Of a stretch of DNA of 64,000 nt, positions 52,988-62,250 are shown piece by piece. Each line of letters starts with the position of its first letter. Position 1 is the first letter of the stretch. The notes below the pieces were generated by a model. It made no database searches. It was not told where the DNA came from and saw nothing but the letters and a program-made list of their open reading frames with translations. The DNA is taken from contig CAJNDT010003458.1 in the NCBI GenBank assembly GCA_905221615.1, forward strand, positions 496,001 to 560,000. Direction: 5' to 3'. The DNA is from Symbiodinium sp. CCMP2592 (Eukaryota; Sar; Dinophyceae; Suessiales; Symbiodiniaceae). Both the position numbers and the translations under genes were made by a program.

Positions 52988-53095
52988 ACAGTCTCCGTTG
53001 TAGTTCCTTTTTTTGCCAAAGCACGTTTGTACCATTGGGGTCCTAACTATAAAACTGGTTAACCAAGAACAGGAACTGCAATGGAGACTATAGGT
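52988..53095. repeat. PAL-I palindromic element, copy 3
   Basis: ACAGTCTCCGTTGTAGTTCC at the left and GGAACTGCAATGGAGACTAT at the right. Confidence 0.85.
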
Positions 53096-53204
53096 ACACC
53101 CTAAACCCAAACCCTAAACCTAAATTTAAGATTCGCGTGCGGGGAAAAGAAGAGCCAAGGGCGAGATCGACAAAGCCCTGGACTCGGGAAGGACCGCCCA
53201 TGCC

Positions 53205-53288
53205 AAACCCTAAACCCCTAAGCCCTAAACCCCGAAACCTTAAACCCCTTAAACCCTAACCCCTAATTCCACTTAAACCCTAACCCCT
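53205..53288 (-). repeat. Telomere-like tract, C-rich
   Basis: CCCTAAACCCC and CCCTAACCCC units running up to a PAL-C edge. Confidence 0.85.
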
Positions 53289-53290
53289 AC

Positions 53291-53478
53291 TTCCAATATC
53301 CATTAGTTGACAAGGAAGAAATTTTAAATTATGGCAGGACCTCTAATATGATTTAAGGTATATTCCTGACTTAAGGGACATTGGAGTCACCTAAACCCTA
53401 AACCTTATAGATTCCTGATAGGATCCCTTAAAGGAGCCCTTATAGTTCCCTTAGCAGGAACCCTAGGGAGTCTCTGGG
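53291..53478. repeat. PAL-C element, copy 7, with telomeric insert near its right end
   Basis: TTCCAATATCCATTAGTTGA at the left; TTAAGGGACATTGGAGTC at 53371-53388. A 79-bp insert follows (CTAAACCCTAAACCTTATAG, GGATCCCTTAAAGGAGCCCT, TATAGTTCCC), after which GGAGTC repeats (53467-53472) and the element ends TCTCTGGG. The insert is therefore flanked by a direct repeat of GGAGTC. Confidence 0.85.
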
Positions 53479-53581
53479 CAACCAGCCCAGTGAGTCCGAA
53501 GGATCTCGGACGAGCTCGCCACGCGCCTGGAGCTCATCTCCAGTGACTTCGAGGCAGCCAGGCGCCCTCCCCTACTTATTA

Positions 53582-53681
53582 CTAACCATGGATATTTGAG
53601 GAGCTAAGGAGCCAGGGATGATGATAATCCCTATTAAAAAAGAAGCTAAAGAGCCAAGGGAACCCCACAACCACTGGTTAG
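53582..53681. repeat. PAL-H palindromic element, copy 3, 4-bp flanking repeat ATTA
   Basis: CTAACCATGGATATTTGAGG at the left, CAACCACTGGTTAG at the right; exactly 100 bp. ATTA at 53578-53581 and 53682-53685. Confidence 0.9.
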
Positions 53682-53689
53682 ATTAAGAT

Positions 53690-53950
53690 AATAGACATCT
53701 TTAGGCATTATCACTAGGTATCAATTACTATCTGCATTAGCAATAGTATTTTGATCAGTGATGTTGTTAGTTTTACTTCTTAGTCATTGTTATTACCGTT
53801 ATTATCACTGTTAGTATTTTGAATATTGTTATTCGTCTTCTTATTACTATAACTATTATGTTTGTTACTATTACGACCACTATCATTGTTCTTCTGTTTA
53901 TTCGTCTTACCCTGATGCTTATTCTTATCACGTTTACAATGATTCTCGTT
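53690..53950. repeat. AT-rich imperfect ATT/TTA triplet tract
   Basis: Low-complexity words such as TTATTACCGTTATTATCACT and TTCTTATTACTATAACTATT. No mitochondrial gene was recognised in it. Confidence 0.7.
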
Positions 53951-54631
53951 CGTTGCTTTGGGCTTAGGGTCTCGAGCTTTGGGGTTAGGGTTTAGGGTGG
54001 GGATTGCAATAAGGATCCCAATATGAAAGCAGGTTTGGATCAGGGACCTATGTTACCATTAGGGCGCTATGTGCCTGAGGAATTTGTAAGCCTTGCATCT
54101 TTGTCAGGACTCCGGCCGCGCTGCCCCTGGGTGCGTGGGGTGCCCGGTAGGGGGGTGGGGGGTCTGCTGGCCTCAACCCGCAAAGCCCCTAACTTCAAAA
54201 TCATTGAGATTTGAAGAACAGCATTGGCCGTTGGGAGTTCCCTACACCCCAAACCCTTTCAATTTCGTATGGTGTTGATCACTGGTTGGGTATGGACCTA
54301 CACGAAATGTCTTCCGCTTCGGAGGTTCCCAGCCCTCCACCGTATCCTCGGTATCGATTTGGTGTAAGGTTTAGGGTTTAGGGCTCTCCCTGATCGTTTA
54401 ATGTAGAGCCCAAATTCTAGACAACTATGGGAACTGTGGGAATCGACACCTGGTCTTCCGTAGTGGTTCTGAAGGTTGTCAATACCGCCTACTCAAGGTC
54501 GTCGGTCATGTGAACCTAGAGCCGACGTTTTGCTAGAGTCCTAAGATAACCCACGATTTAGGGTGCAGGGCTCTGAAACAGAAGTTCCCTTAATAGCCCA
54601 AAGCCAGACTCTACGGCCCCTATTCACTTAT

Positions 54632-54746
54632 AGTCGAAGCCAGAAGTTGGAACATAATTATCCTCATGCCCTTTAAGGTAAAGTATAAGGGATCCTAGCA
54701 CTAATCCTCCTAAAGCCATGTTCCAACTTTCTGGCTTCTGCTGTAT
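54632..54746. repeat. PAL-Q palindromic element, copy 3
   Basis: GAAGCCAGAAGTTGGAACAT at the left and CATGTTCCAACTTTCTGGCT at the right; it abuts PAL-D copy 5. Confidence 0.9.
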
Positions 54747-54750
54747 AGAT

Positions 54751-54852
54751 GGGAGTTTCCGAAAATAGGGGACCCTGATCTGGTACCCTAAATAGTAGGA
54801 TCCTTATTATAAGGACTCCAAAATAAGGTACCCCTAATCCTCGGAAGCTCCC
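54751..54852 (-). repeat. PAL-D element, copy 5, inverted
   Basis: GGGAGTTTCCGAAAATAGGG at the left; TAATCCTCGGAAGCTCCC at the right; the core is in the reverse order to copies 1-4. Flanks are AGAT and ATAT, a duplication with one mismatch. Confidence 0.9.
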
Positions 54853-54859
54853 ATATTGG

Positions 54860-55680
54860 GGGTTAGGACACAAGGGTTATTCACTTAAACTATAATTTCA
54901 GGGCCCTGAACTCGAAAGCCGAAACAATCAGCCAACCCTGGTAAAAGCTGAGGCAAGTGCTGACACCCGGCGGCCTAATGAAAGTGCGCAGCTTCATCGA
55001 GCAGGCCGGACACGAAGATCTTTATTATGTTTAAGGGTTCTACGTAGGGATTTAGAGTTCAGGGTTTAGGAGTTTAAGGTGCAGGTTACTAGTACTAGTA
55101 TCGGCAGTTGTTGTTCCTTGGTTTTAGGTAGGCTTTGGGTTTAGGGCTTCAGTGTTGTAGTGTTTCGAGCGCATATGACATTTCTCAAATTCAGGTCGGA
55201 ATCCGCTTTCGTAAAGGTCTGGTTTGTGATGTTTTTTGTGGGCCATGCGACCTCTAGCCTCAATTTCCGCTCGGTCCCCATATACTTCTACTGGATTCTA
55301 TCCCAGCGGCCTAAACCCTTGGCCCCTGAACGCAACCCTCAAGTTACAGGCGACGGACCTGGACCGGCTAGCTGAGGTGGACAAAGTGCCGGACCCGGTG
55401 TTTCCAGCCCTTCAGAGTCTTTCGAGTTAGGGACTAGGGTTTTATGTGGTTTTTAAGACGGAGGAGGCCTCCAAATCAGGCCCGCGAAAAACGCCTCGAG
55501 GAGGCCAATCGATGCAATCAAAAGTCGACCTTGCTGAATACTTGAATACTTGTCCTTAAAATCCTAAACCTTACGTAAACCTGCAACGTTAAACCCTACA
55601 CCCTAAAGCCTCGGGACGTGCCTATGGAGACAAAGCGCTGCCCCAAGGTGGGTCTCTAGAAGCGAATGATCATTCTCGAA
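54860..55680. other. Stretch without clear repeats
   Basis: Short open frames only (for example 55160-55375); nothing recognised. Confidence 0.4.
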
Positions 55681-55775
55681 GGGACCATGTACCCAGATGT
55701 TATATACTTCGGCATTGAAGTAGTCCTGATATGGGTACTTTAGGGCTAAAGTATATCCTATTTATTGATCTTGAT
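55681..55775. repeat. PAL-J-related element, diverged
   Basis: GGGACCATGTACCCAGATGT at the left with TTATATACTTCGGCATTGAA; the right arm is lost. Confidence 0.55.
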
Positions 55776-55929
55776 GACATTCCCGACGCAGTATCAGTGC
55801 TTCAACCATTGATGGACCTCGCCCGGCTGCAAGATTGCGTGCCTGCCGAGAGACTGTCGTCGGTGCCAAGCGGAAAGCTGCAGAAGCAGCCTCCATGGAA
55901 AGCGTAAAGAACAGTCGCGAGCCCGCTAA

Positions 55930-56031
55930 CATAGGGCCCTAAATAATTGCCTATACAATTTTGGGGCTTCCTTAATAATTATGAAGAAAATACTATAATT
56001 GGCCCCCGAACCCTATTCGAAGTCCCTACGG
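55930..56031. repeat. PAL-F palindromic element
   Basis: ATAGGGCCCTAAATAATTGC at the left; CCGAACCCTATTCGAAGTCC at the right; diverged. Confidence 0.7.
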
Positions 56032-56544
56032 TAGACAAAAAGCCCATGAACTTCATAAGGTCTTGTGAACCAATTGCACCGTAGAGTTTTGAGTTTTACG
56101 GTTTAGGCTTCAGGGTTCATCGGTCGTGGGGCTTGGGATTGAAGATTCTACAGGGCCATGCGGCTTAGGGTCACGGTTTTAGAGTTCTAGTGTTATCCGC
56201 TTGAGAGTTCAGAGTTTGGGCTCAAGGGTCCTGGGGGGGCACGATTTCTGTTTCGAGGGTCTGGCGGCTTGTGGTTTCGGGATCGGGGTTTTGAGGTTAG
56301 AGAGCTTAGGGTTCAGGGTTCCAGAGTCCTGTGGTGGTTCCGGGGCCTACAGAATCTACAATATCATCTTGACTTAATACTTAAATCCTAAACCCCGAAC
56401 CGTAAACCCTAAATCTCGAACCTCTCGGCTTTAGGGTTGAGGCTTCGGGCTTCGAAAATGTGCTGTCCGGTGCCGTTGCGCAGTTCCAGTTCCGAAGGGT
56501 CCGAAGGAGTTAGGGTGAAAGTTGCAGGGTTTGTTCCTAAGCCA

Positions 56545-56637
56545 AACCTTAACCCCAAATAACCTACCTTTTTAAGGCCCCTTAATATGATGTCTTTATA
56601 TATGTCCCTAAAAAGGTAGGTTATTTGGGGTGAAGGT
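56545..56637. repeat. PAL-E palindromic element
   Basis: ACCTTAACCCCAAATAACCT at the left and AGGTTATTTGGGGTGAAGGT at the right. The outer arm differs from other PAL-E copies (AAATAACC in place of GAAGAACC), and the change is mirrored in both arms. Confidence 0.95.
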
Positions 56638-56847
56638 AAACCCTATAGCTTCACAGGTTGAGTGGGCTCTGAGGTCAACAGTGTCTCTCTCCGAGGTTCA
56701 TGTGTTGATTGACATCTTACCTAGTAGGTGAGTGTAACTAATCTTCAGTGTTCAATGGTACCTGCATTTTCGAGAGTGGTTCACACGCCAACCTTCAGAC
56801 CTATATCTGTCTATCTGTCGGTCTATCTACCGACCTATCTATTTATG

Positions 56848-56932
56848 TTATCTTTCTCTCTCTCTCTCTCTCTACGTATATATACATCTATGTATATATG
56901 TGTATGTGTATATATATATATATATATATCCA
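56848..56932. repeat. TC and TA microsatellite
   Basis: (TC)n followed by TATATACATCTATGTATATA and (TA)n. Confidence 0.95.
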
Positions 56933-57659
56933 AATATGTATAGATGTATGCATATACACCCTCTGACCAACGACCCAACCGGCAGGCTTATGGCCTATCC
57001 CACACCTCGAGTCCAGTCTGCTTGCTCGCATATCAAGACCCCACGTTCAGGGCAGCGGCGCAAGTCCAGCCGTAGAAAGTATAAGGGTTTGAGGCTTTGG
57101 GGTTTACGGCTTCAACCCTACACCATAAACCGCTGTTGACTCAGGCGAGTCTAGATTTTCCTATCTGGGGCTTGGGGAAACAAGATACAGAGTGAGTTTG
57201 CCAGAGCCAGTTCCGGCACATGCTACTCTAGAATAACATGATAAATAGTATGTTTTACCCTAAATTCCAAACCCGGGCTGATTTCCGAGCCGAACTTCAA
57301 GAATAGCAAGAAACATCATGGCGGCAACAGAAGCACATTTGCCACAAGGCGCTCAACGCCGGAGATGTCTTCCGCCTGCGAGTCATGCTCAACCTTCAAC
57401 CTCAGGCAAGTCTTTGGTTGCCTTCTGGTTCAGGGGGTGTTATGCGGTCCAAAAGAAGATCGCTTGGTTGTTGTGACCCCAAGCCTTAAGCATCAAACCG
57501 TAACCCAGGCCATTTTTGCAGCTTGTTATCTTTCGAAGACCTCTGAAACAAGCCGCGACAGCTGGAGTACTGGTAGCAGCAGGAGTAAGTTCACCGCTGC
57601 CGCGACGAATTCCATCCTCTTATTCCTACTACCACGACCACCACGACCAGGCCAACAAA

Positions 57660-57818
57660 GCCTGAACCTAAACCCCTAAACCCTAAACCCCTAAACCCTA
57701 AACCCCTCAACTCTAAACTCCTAAACCCCTAAACCCTAAACCCCGAAACCCTTAACCCCTTAACCCTAAACCCCTAAACCCCCAAACCCCTAAACCCTAA
57801 ACCCCTAAACCCCTGAAC
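57660..57818 (-). repeat. Telomere-like array, C-rich, 15-bp dimer
   Basis: Alternation of CCCTAAA and CCCCTAAA, largely in the order CCCTAAACCCCTAAA. Confidence 0.95.
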
Positions 57819-57962
57819 CGTGGCTCTGACAGCTGGAACAGGACATCCGTGAGCCTGGCGAAGAGCCCGAGGAGGTGGAGGAGGCCCCACGTCACGACAT
57901 CGAGCCATGGGGTTTCGGTTTTGCCAAAGCGCTTCCTGTGAAGGGTTATGATATTGGTTTAG

Positions 57963-58067
57963 TATAGGGGCCTTAATAATAAGTACCTTATGCTATTTTG
58001 GGGAGTCCTTGTTATGAGTATGGTATAACATACCCAAAACCCAATTATACTTGTTAAGGCCCCTCTA
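57963..58067. repeat. PAL-F palindromic element
   Basis: TATAGGGGCCTTAATAATAA at the left and TATACTTGTTAAGGCCCCT at the right. Confidence 0.85.
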
Positions 58068-58107
58068 TCGTGTTTTCAATTTGGGGTTTACGGCTGCGAA
58101 ACCTAGA

Positions 58108-58218
58108 CCCCTTCATTAAGGAATATACCCTAAAAATATATAGTAAGCATCCCAATATGATTGAAGGATTTAAGGTATGGATCTAAAGCATATTCTTTGA
58201 TTCAGGGATTTTGGAAGG
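58108..58218. repeat. PAL-C element, degenerate copy
   Basis: TTCATTAAGGAATATACCCT at the left; AAAGCATATTCTTTGATTCA then GGGATTTTGG at the right. Confidence 0.65.
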
Positions 58219-58307
58219 TTTCGGAATTAAAGATTAGGGTCGGGACTTGGGGCATTCGGGCTCAGGGCTACGAACCCTGAGCCTGAATCCCTGCCCTCAA
58301 TTTCCTA

Positions 58308-58400
58308 GGTTCCTCACGACTGCCCTTACACCTTTTTTTTCTCGTTCCCTTATTGAAAGCCGAACAGTAGGAGCAAGGGTACCCTTTTTCACTTTTTTCG
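58308..58400. repeat. PAL-L element, copy 3
   Basis: CCTAGGTTCCTCACGACTGC at the left; GAACAGTAGGAGCAAGGGTA at the right. Confidence 0.6.
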
Positions 58401-58402
58401 AT

Positions 58403-58550
58403 ACTTAGAGGCCCAGGAAGGGACTTAGCAAGTAGCTTATGAGTAGAGTTATGAGTACCCTCAATGGAGTTACCTGAGTACCCTAAATGGAGTTACCCGA
58501 ATCATAACCCGAATTATAGCCGACTTACAAAGTCCCCTGGGCCTCCAAGT
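58403..58550 (+). repeat. PAL-B element with internal 23-bp tandem duplication
   Basis: ACTTAGAGGCCCAGGAAGGG at the left, AGTCCCCTGGGCCTCCAAGT at the right. The block GAGTACCCTAAATGGAGTTA (first copy CCCTCAA) is present twice, at 58453 and 58476. Confidence 0.9.
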
Positions 58551-58924
58551 AGGGCTACTCAGAAACCTAATACCACAAAACTCGCCGGAGCCTTCGGCCC
58601 TAAACCATTATCCCGACACCGGAAACCGAAACCGCAAGCTCTAAATTCGAAAGCCCCAAGGGCCTATAACCCTAAAACCCAAATAAGAGCCAATATCTTT
58701 CCTAAGGGGTCCCCTTTTAGAAATATTCTGTAAAGGAGCCTAAAATCCTATTCTAATCATTCGGGCTCCTACATTACTTTGCTTGTATGGGCCTAGAAAG
58801 GATCTTATTTACAAGCATGTGTCAAAGGCTATAGCCTAGTTGTGCAAGAGGTGTCGGGGCCTGTGGGGTTTAGGGTTTACGGGTTCAAGGGTTAGGGGTT
58901 TGGAGGTTTGGGGTTGAGAGCGGA

Positions 58925-60350
58925 ATCCCAGGACTACGATCCCTTTGCCACCTTGCCATCAGCGGAAGCTTCTGTGTTCTGCCCAGCTTTCACGCCGGGC
59001 CATGGAAGGGTTTAGAGGTTTTTAGGTTGTAGGTGTTTAAAGTTGTTCTCTAGTTTCAAAAACTTGGGTCGTTAAGGTTGTTATATGCAAAAACTTATGT
59101 CAACGAAATTTCTCTTGGCTTGGGTGTTCAGCTGAAGTCTAAAATGGGGCTTCTTCGAGTTTTGGCTCGGGGGTCCTTCCCTTGCGGGAGTAGAGCTCAA
59201 ATTTAGGTCTGCGGGTTGAAACTATAGATGTCGGTGCTTAGAGCTCGGTGAGGGCTTCTACACTGGCCTGGTCAGGCCTTGAATCGTTGAGGCAGCGCTG
59301 AGAAAATATTCGTACAACTACTTGGCGACTATCAGGGAATACTCTTACCAATTATTCCGACCGCAATGTTATGCCCTAGTGTTGGCGCCTGGGTTGCCCA
59401 TGGAGCAATATCAATATCAATCATTGAGCTGCTCCCAAATGAGACTGTCCGACAACGGGACGCCATATTCAGGGGTTCTTTTAATAAGGATCCTGCTATT
59501 TGGGGTGTATGTTGGGGTACCGTCCGGAATTCCCATATGATCGGCTCGGTGATGTACGGCTCGGCCCTTTTTGCCACAGCCCCTGAGCCCTATCGAACGA
59601 AGCCAAACAGCTTCAACGCCAGGTTCATGAAGAGTAGTTCTGAACACTTGAGTACCTAGGAAGAGTGTCTCCCCTTCGAGGTTTTAGCAGTTTAACACCT
59701 ACGTACCTTTTCTGATAGGCCGTATTCTGAATACTAATATGTTAAACATGCCCGATGCAGCTGGCCCAACCTCGGGCTTCTGGGATCTCCCTGCTAGACG
59801 GTTTTCTCATCAGAATACGGGACCCTGCAAGCCACAACCACACCGTTTTAACTAGCTATAGCCGAAGCCCTATTCAAATTCAACACAGCGCGAAACCTCC
59901 CCCTTCGACGCGTCTTCCCATGGCGCCAGCGCTGGTGCCATAAGCTGCCAGGGCCCCACATGGTCGTCAAGGCCCTGGTCTTGTAAGTACAACAGGATCT
60001 TTGATGCGCACGTTCCTGCAAGAAGCCATCCTTAAACACTGAGCTGAATCGTAAAAGGTATTCTAAACATCTTCGACGAATTTGTAGCCGTACTTGTACT
60101 CAAGCCACGCTCATGTAGCCTTGCCCAGGATTGGACGATTACTTTTTTGTCTCATCAGTTTTATAATGGCCCTTACTGTAGTAATAGTACCCCTTAGACT
60201 AGCATTTACCCCTTCCAGTTGTCTCCCTTCTACTAGAAAGCTTCCCTTATAGCATCAGTTAGAGTAGACCTGAATCTCAATCTCTACAAGGCTCGTAGCT
60301 CTCGGCTTTCTCAATCCCCGAACGTTAAGCGCGAAGCTTTCGAAGGACAT
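58925..60350. other. Stretch mostly without repeats; degenerate PAL-D near 59457-59533
   Basis: TTTAATAAGGATCCTGCTAT with GGAATTCCCAT resembles a decayed PAL-D. Overlapping open frames at 59322-59659 run through it, so they are unlikely to be real. Confidence 0.5.
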
Positions 60351-60354
60351 CAGA

Positions 60355-60432
60355 TGCAGTAGGGTTTAGGGTTTTGGGTTTGTGGGTTCAGGGTTTGGGG
60401 TGTAGGGTTTGAGGTGTTAGGTTTTTAGGTTT
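60355..60432 (+). repeat. Last telomere-like tract in the window
   Basis: GGGTTTAGG, GGGTTTGTGG and GTAGGGTTTGAGG words; no such tract was seen to the right of this point. Confidence 0.75.
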
Positions 60433-60624
60433 CCGGTTTCCGAAAGTTCAAGGGGATTAAGCTGAGTTCACAAGACAAAGGCCAGCCAACAAGGGTCCTA
60501 AGTAACACACAACACAAGTACCGTGATCTGAGAATTTGGTGGCATGACTGTCGCCGTTCCCTCAAGAACAGCCTTCAAAGGCTTGCTCTTGCGGGGAAAG
60601 GTGCGAACGACCCCTCATTAAAAC

Positions 60625-60734
60625 TGTCTGGTGCTTAGTAGGGGATGGGGGAATGGATCCCTATAGTAGTCCTTCTATAATCCCCAACAATGGTCCCCAT
60701 GACCCATTCCCCCACTCCCTCCTAAGAACCAGAC
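60625..60734. repeat. PAL-W palindromic element, complete copy
   Basis: GTCTGGTGCTTAGTAGGGGA at the left and CTCCCTCCTAAGAACCAGAC at the right; no gap to the PAL-K copy that follows. Confidence 0.85.
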
Positions 60735-60846
60735 CTAGGATGCCCAGTAGTACCCTTATTCCCTTTTTGTAGTCCTAGGTTCCTTATAAAGTTACCCAAT
60801 ACCAAAAAGAGAGGCCTTTTTATTCTTAGGTTACTGGGTATCCTAG
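60735..60846. repeat. PAL-K palindromic element, copy 3, abutting PAL-W
   Basis: CTAGGATGCCCAGTAGTACC at the left and AGGTTACTGGGTATCCTAG at the right. Confidence 0.9.
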
Positions 60847-60867
60847 AAGTAGCTTTCTGCTCCAGGC

Positions 60868-60955
60868 CTATAGTATAACCCTTATAGTAACCCTTATAGT
60901 GACCCTCAAAGGAACCCTTAAAATAACCCCATTCCCTCCTAAGAACCAGACAGAA
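60868..60955. repeat. TATAAGGG module joined to a PAL-W arm
   Basis: ACCCTTATAGTAACCCTTAT, CAAAGGAACCCTTAAAATAA, then CCATTCCCTCCTAAGAACCA. Confidence 0.8.
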
Positions 60956-60959
60956 GATG

Positions 60960-62035
60960 GAACGTTGGTGTTCGAGTCGGTTCCGAGCATGGAGCGATTT
61001 GCCATGGACTCTCCTGCGGCCTCCCTAGGCCCTTTAAACCGTAATTTTTCCAAGCCCTAAAAGCTCAAAAAGGAACATCTAGCCGGGAAATTTGAGCACA
61101 TGTAGTTGATGTCTTTGTGTTCATCTTGCCAGTTCTTGGTTTTTTAGTTGGCGATGCCAATGTTCCTGCTTCCTGCTCACGGCTGTAAACACCTCAAGCA
61201 CTGAGATCCTGAACCCGAAACCGTCAATCCCTTTGGACACACCCGAAACCCTGTACTCTAGGGAGATTACGATTCGAAATCCTAAACGACTAGATAGATC
61301 CTTATGCTACATGTATTGAAGAGTTACTTGTAGCAACGGTGTTCCCTTACAGTCCGCATGATCGTCTCAATGCAACTATACTATAATACACCGGAAACCT
61401 TTATTCTGGTCACTAGTTCAGACCTCTGTGTTAGACGCTGATACCTCCCAACGCACACCGGGGAGGTCTTCAGCGCTACGCAAGAGGGTCTGGCAACGAC
61501 TGCTGAGCTTGACGAGGCTGAATGCACTGATATTTTTCGGGTGTGCCCATTCAGGATCTGGGGTTTCTTGATTTGGTTTCGGCGGCATATCTTTAGTTCA
61601 ACTCGTGTGAACAAGCAAAACGGGAATTGTTTTGCTACTTAGTGCATGCCCAGTCGCGAAATGGATGTGAAAGATTGCACGATGTATGTTTGTGTGTGTG
61701 CGTGTTTATCCAGGTAGAGTTGGTATACATAGATACCATGTGGTTTAGACACATTTTTGAAGTACAAGCACACCATAAAACATAACTACAAACACATACA
61801 TACAGCATCAGCTCAATACACGCGCACATGTCCTCATGCACGGGTGTGTACAAATATACATATATGCTACCCCCCCCCGACGTACCTAACTATTTGGTGT
61901 GTTTGTCTCCAAGTGTTGAACACTTCGACGCATTACAAAGCAAAGACTCTGTGAGCCAGATAGAACAGCTATTGATGTGTAAACAATCTTCTTTTGACAT
62001 GGTGAAACTGTGACACATGGGCCACTGAAGTAGGC
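60960..62035. other. Stretch without the repeat families
   Basis: A loose TG/CA-rich segment at about 61680-61870, otherwise nothing recognised. Marks a change from the telomere-laced mosaic to its left. Confidence 0.45.
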
Positions 62036-62250
62036 TCACTACGATCGACGCTAATAATACCATTACAGTCAATCAGTTATTAACTGTATCACAATAGTCT
62101 TCGCAACACCATGCAGCTATTGTTATCAATTGGTGTTACTAAAAGAAGTTGCCCTCCCATCTATATATGCTGGTTGTTGGGAGCACCCCGTATGGAGGTA
62201 CGGGTACATCGGCCCATAGAGGGCCCACCTTACCTATCAGCAGTGGCAAA
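62036..62250. other. Mixed-composition block next to the cox1 copy
   Basis: AT-rich sequence with an embedded GC-rich part (62190-62232; GGGAGCACCCCGTATGGAGG, TACGGG). It may be another mitochondrial piece such as an rRNA fragment, but no fragment was recognised. Confidence 0.3.

Noticed and set aside
53690..53950. AT-rich block as a second mitochondrial insertion
   Set aside because: Its words are simple ATT/TTA triplets and no mitochondrial gene block could be read in it.
59322..59659. Overlapping frames on both strands at 59.3-59.7 kb
   Set aside because: They run through a decayed PAL-D palindrome.
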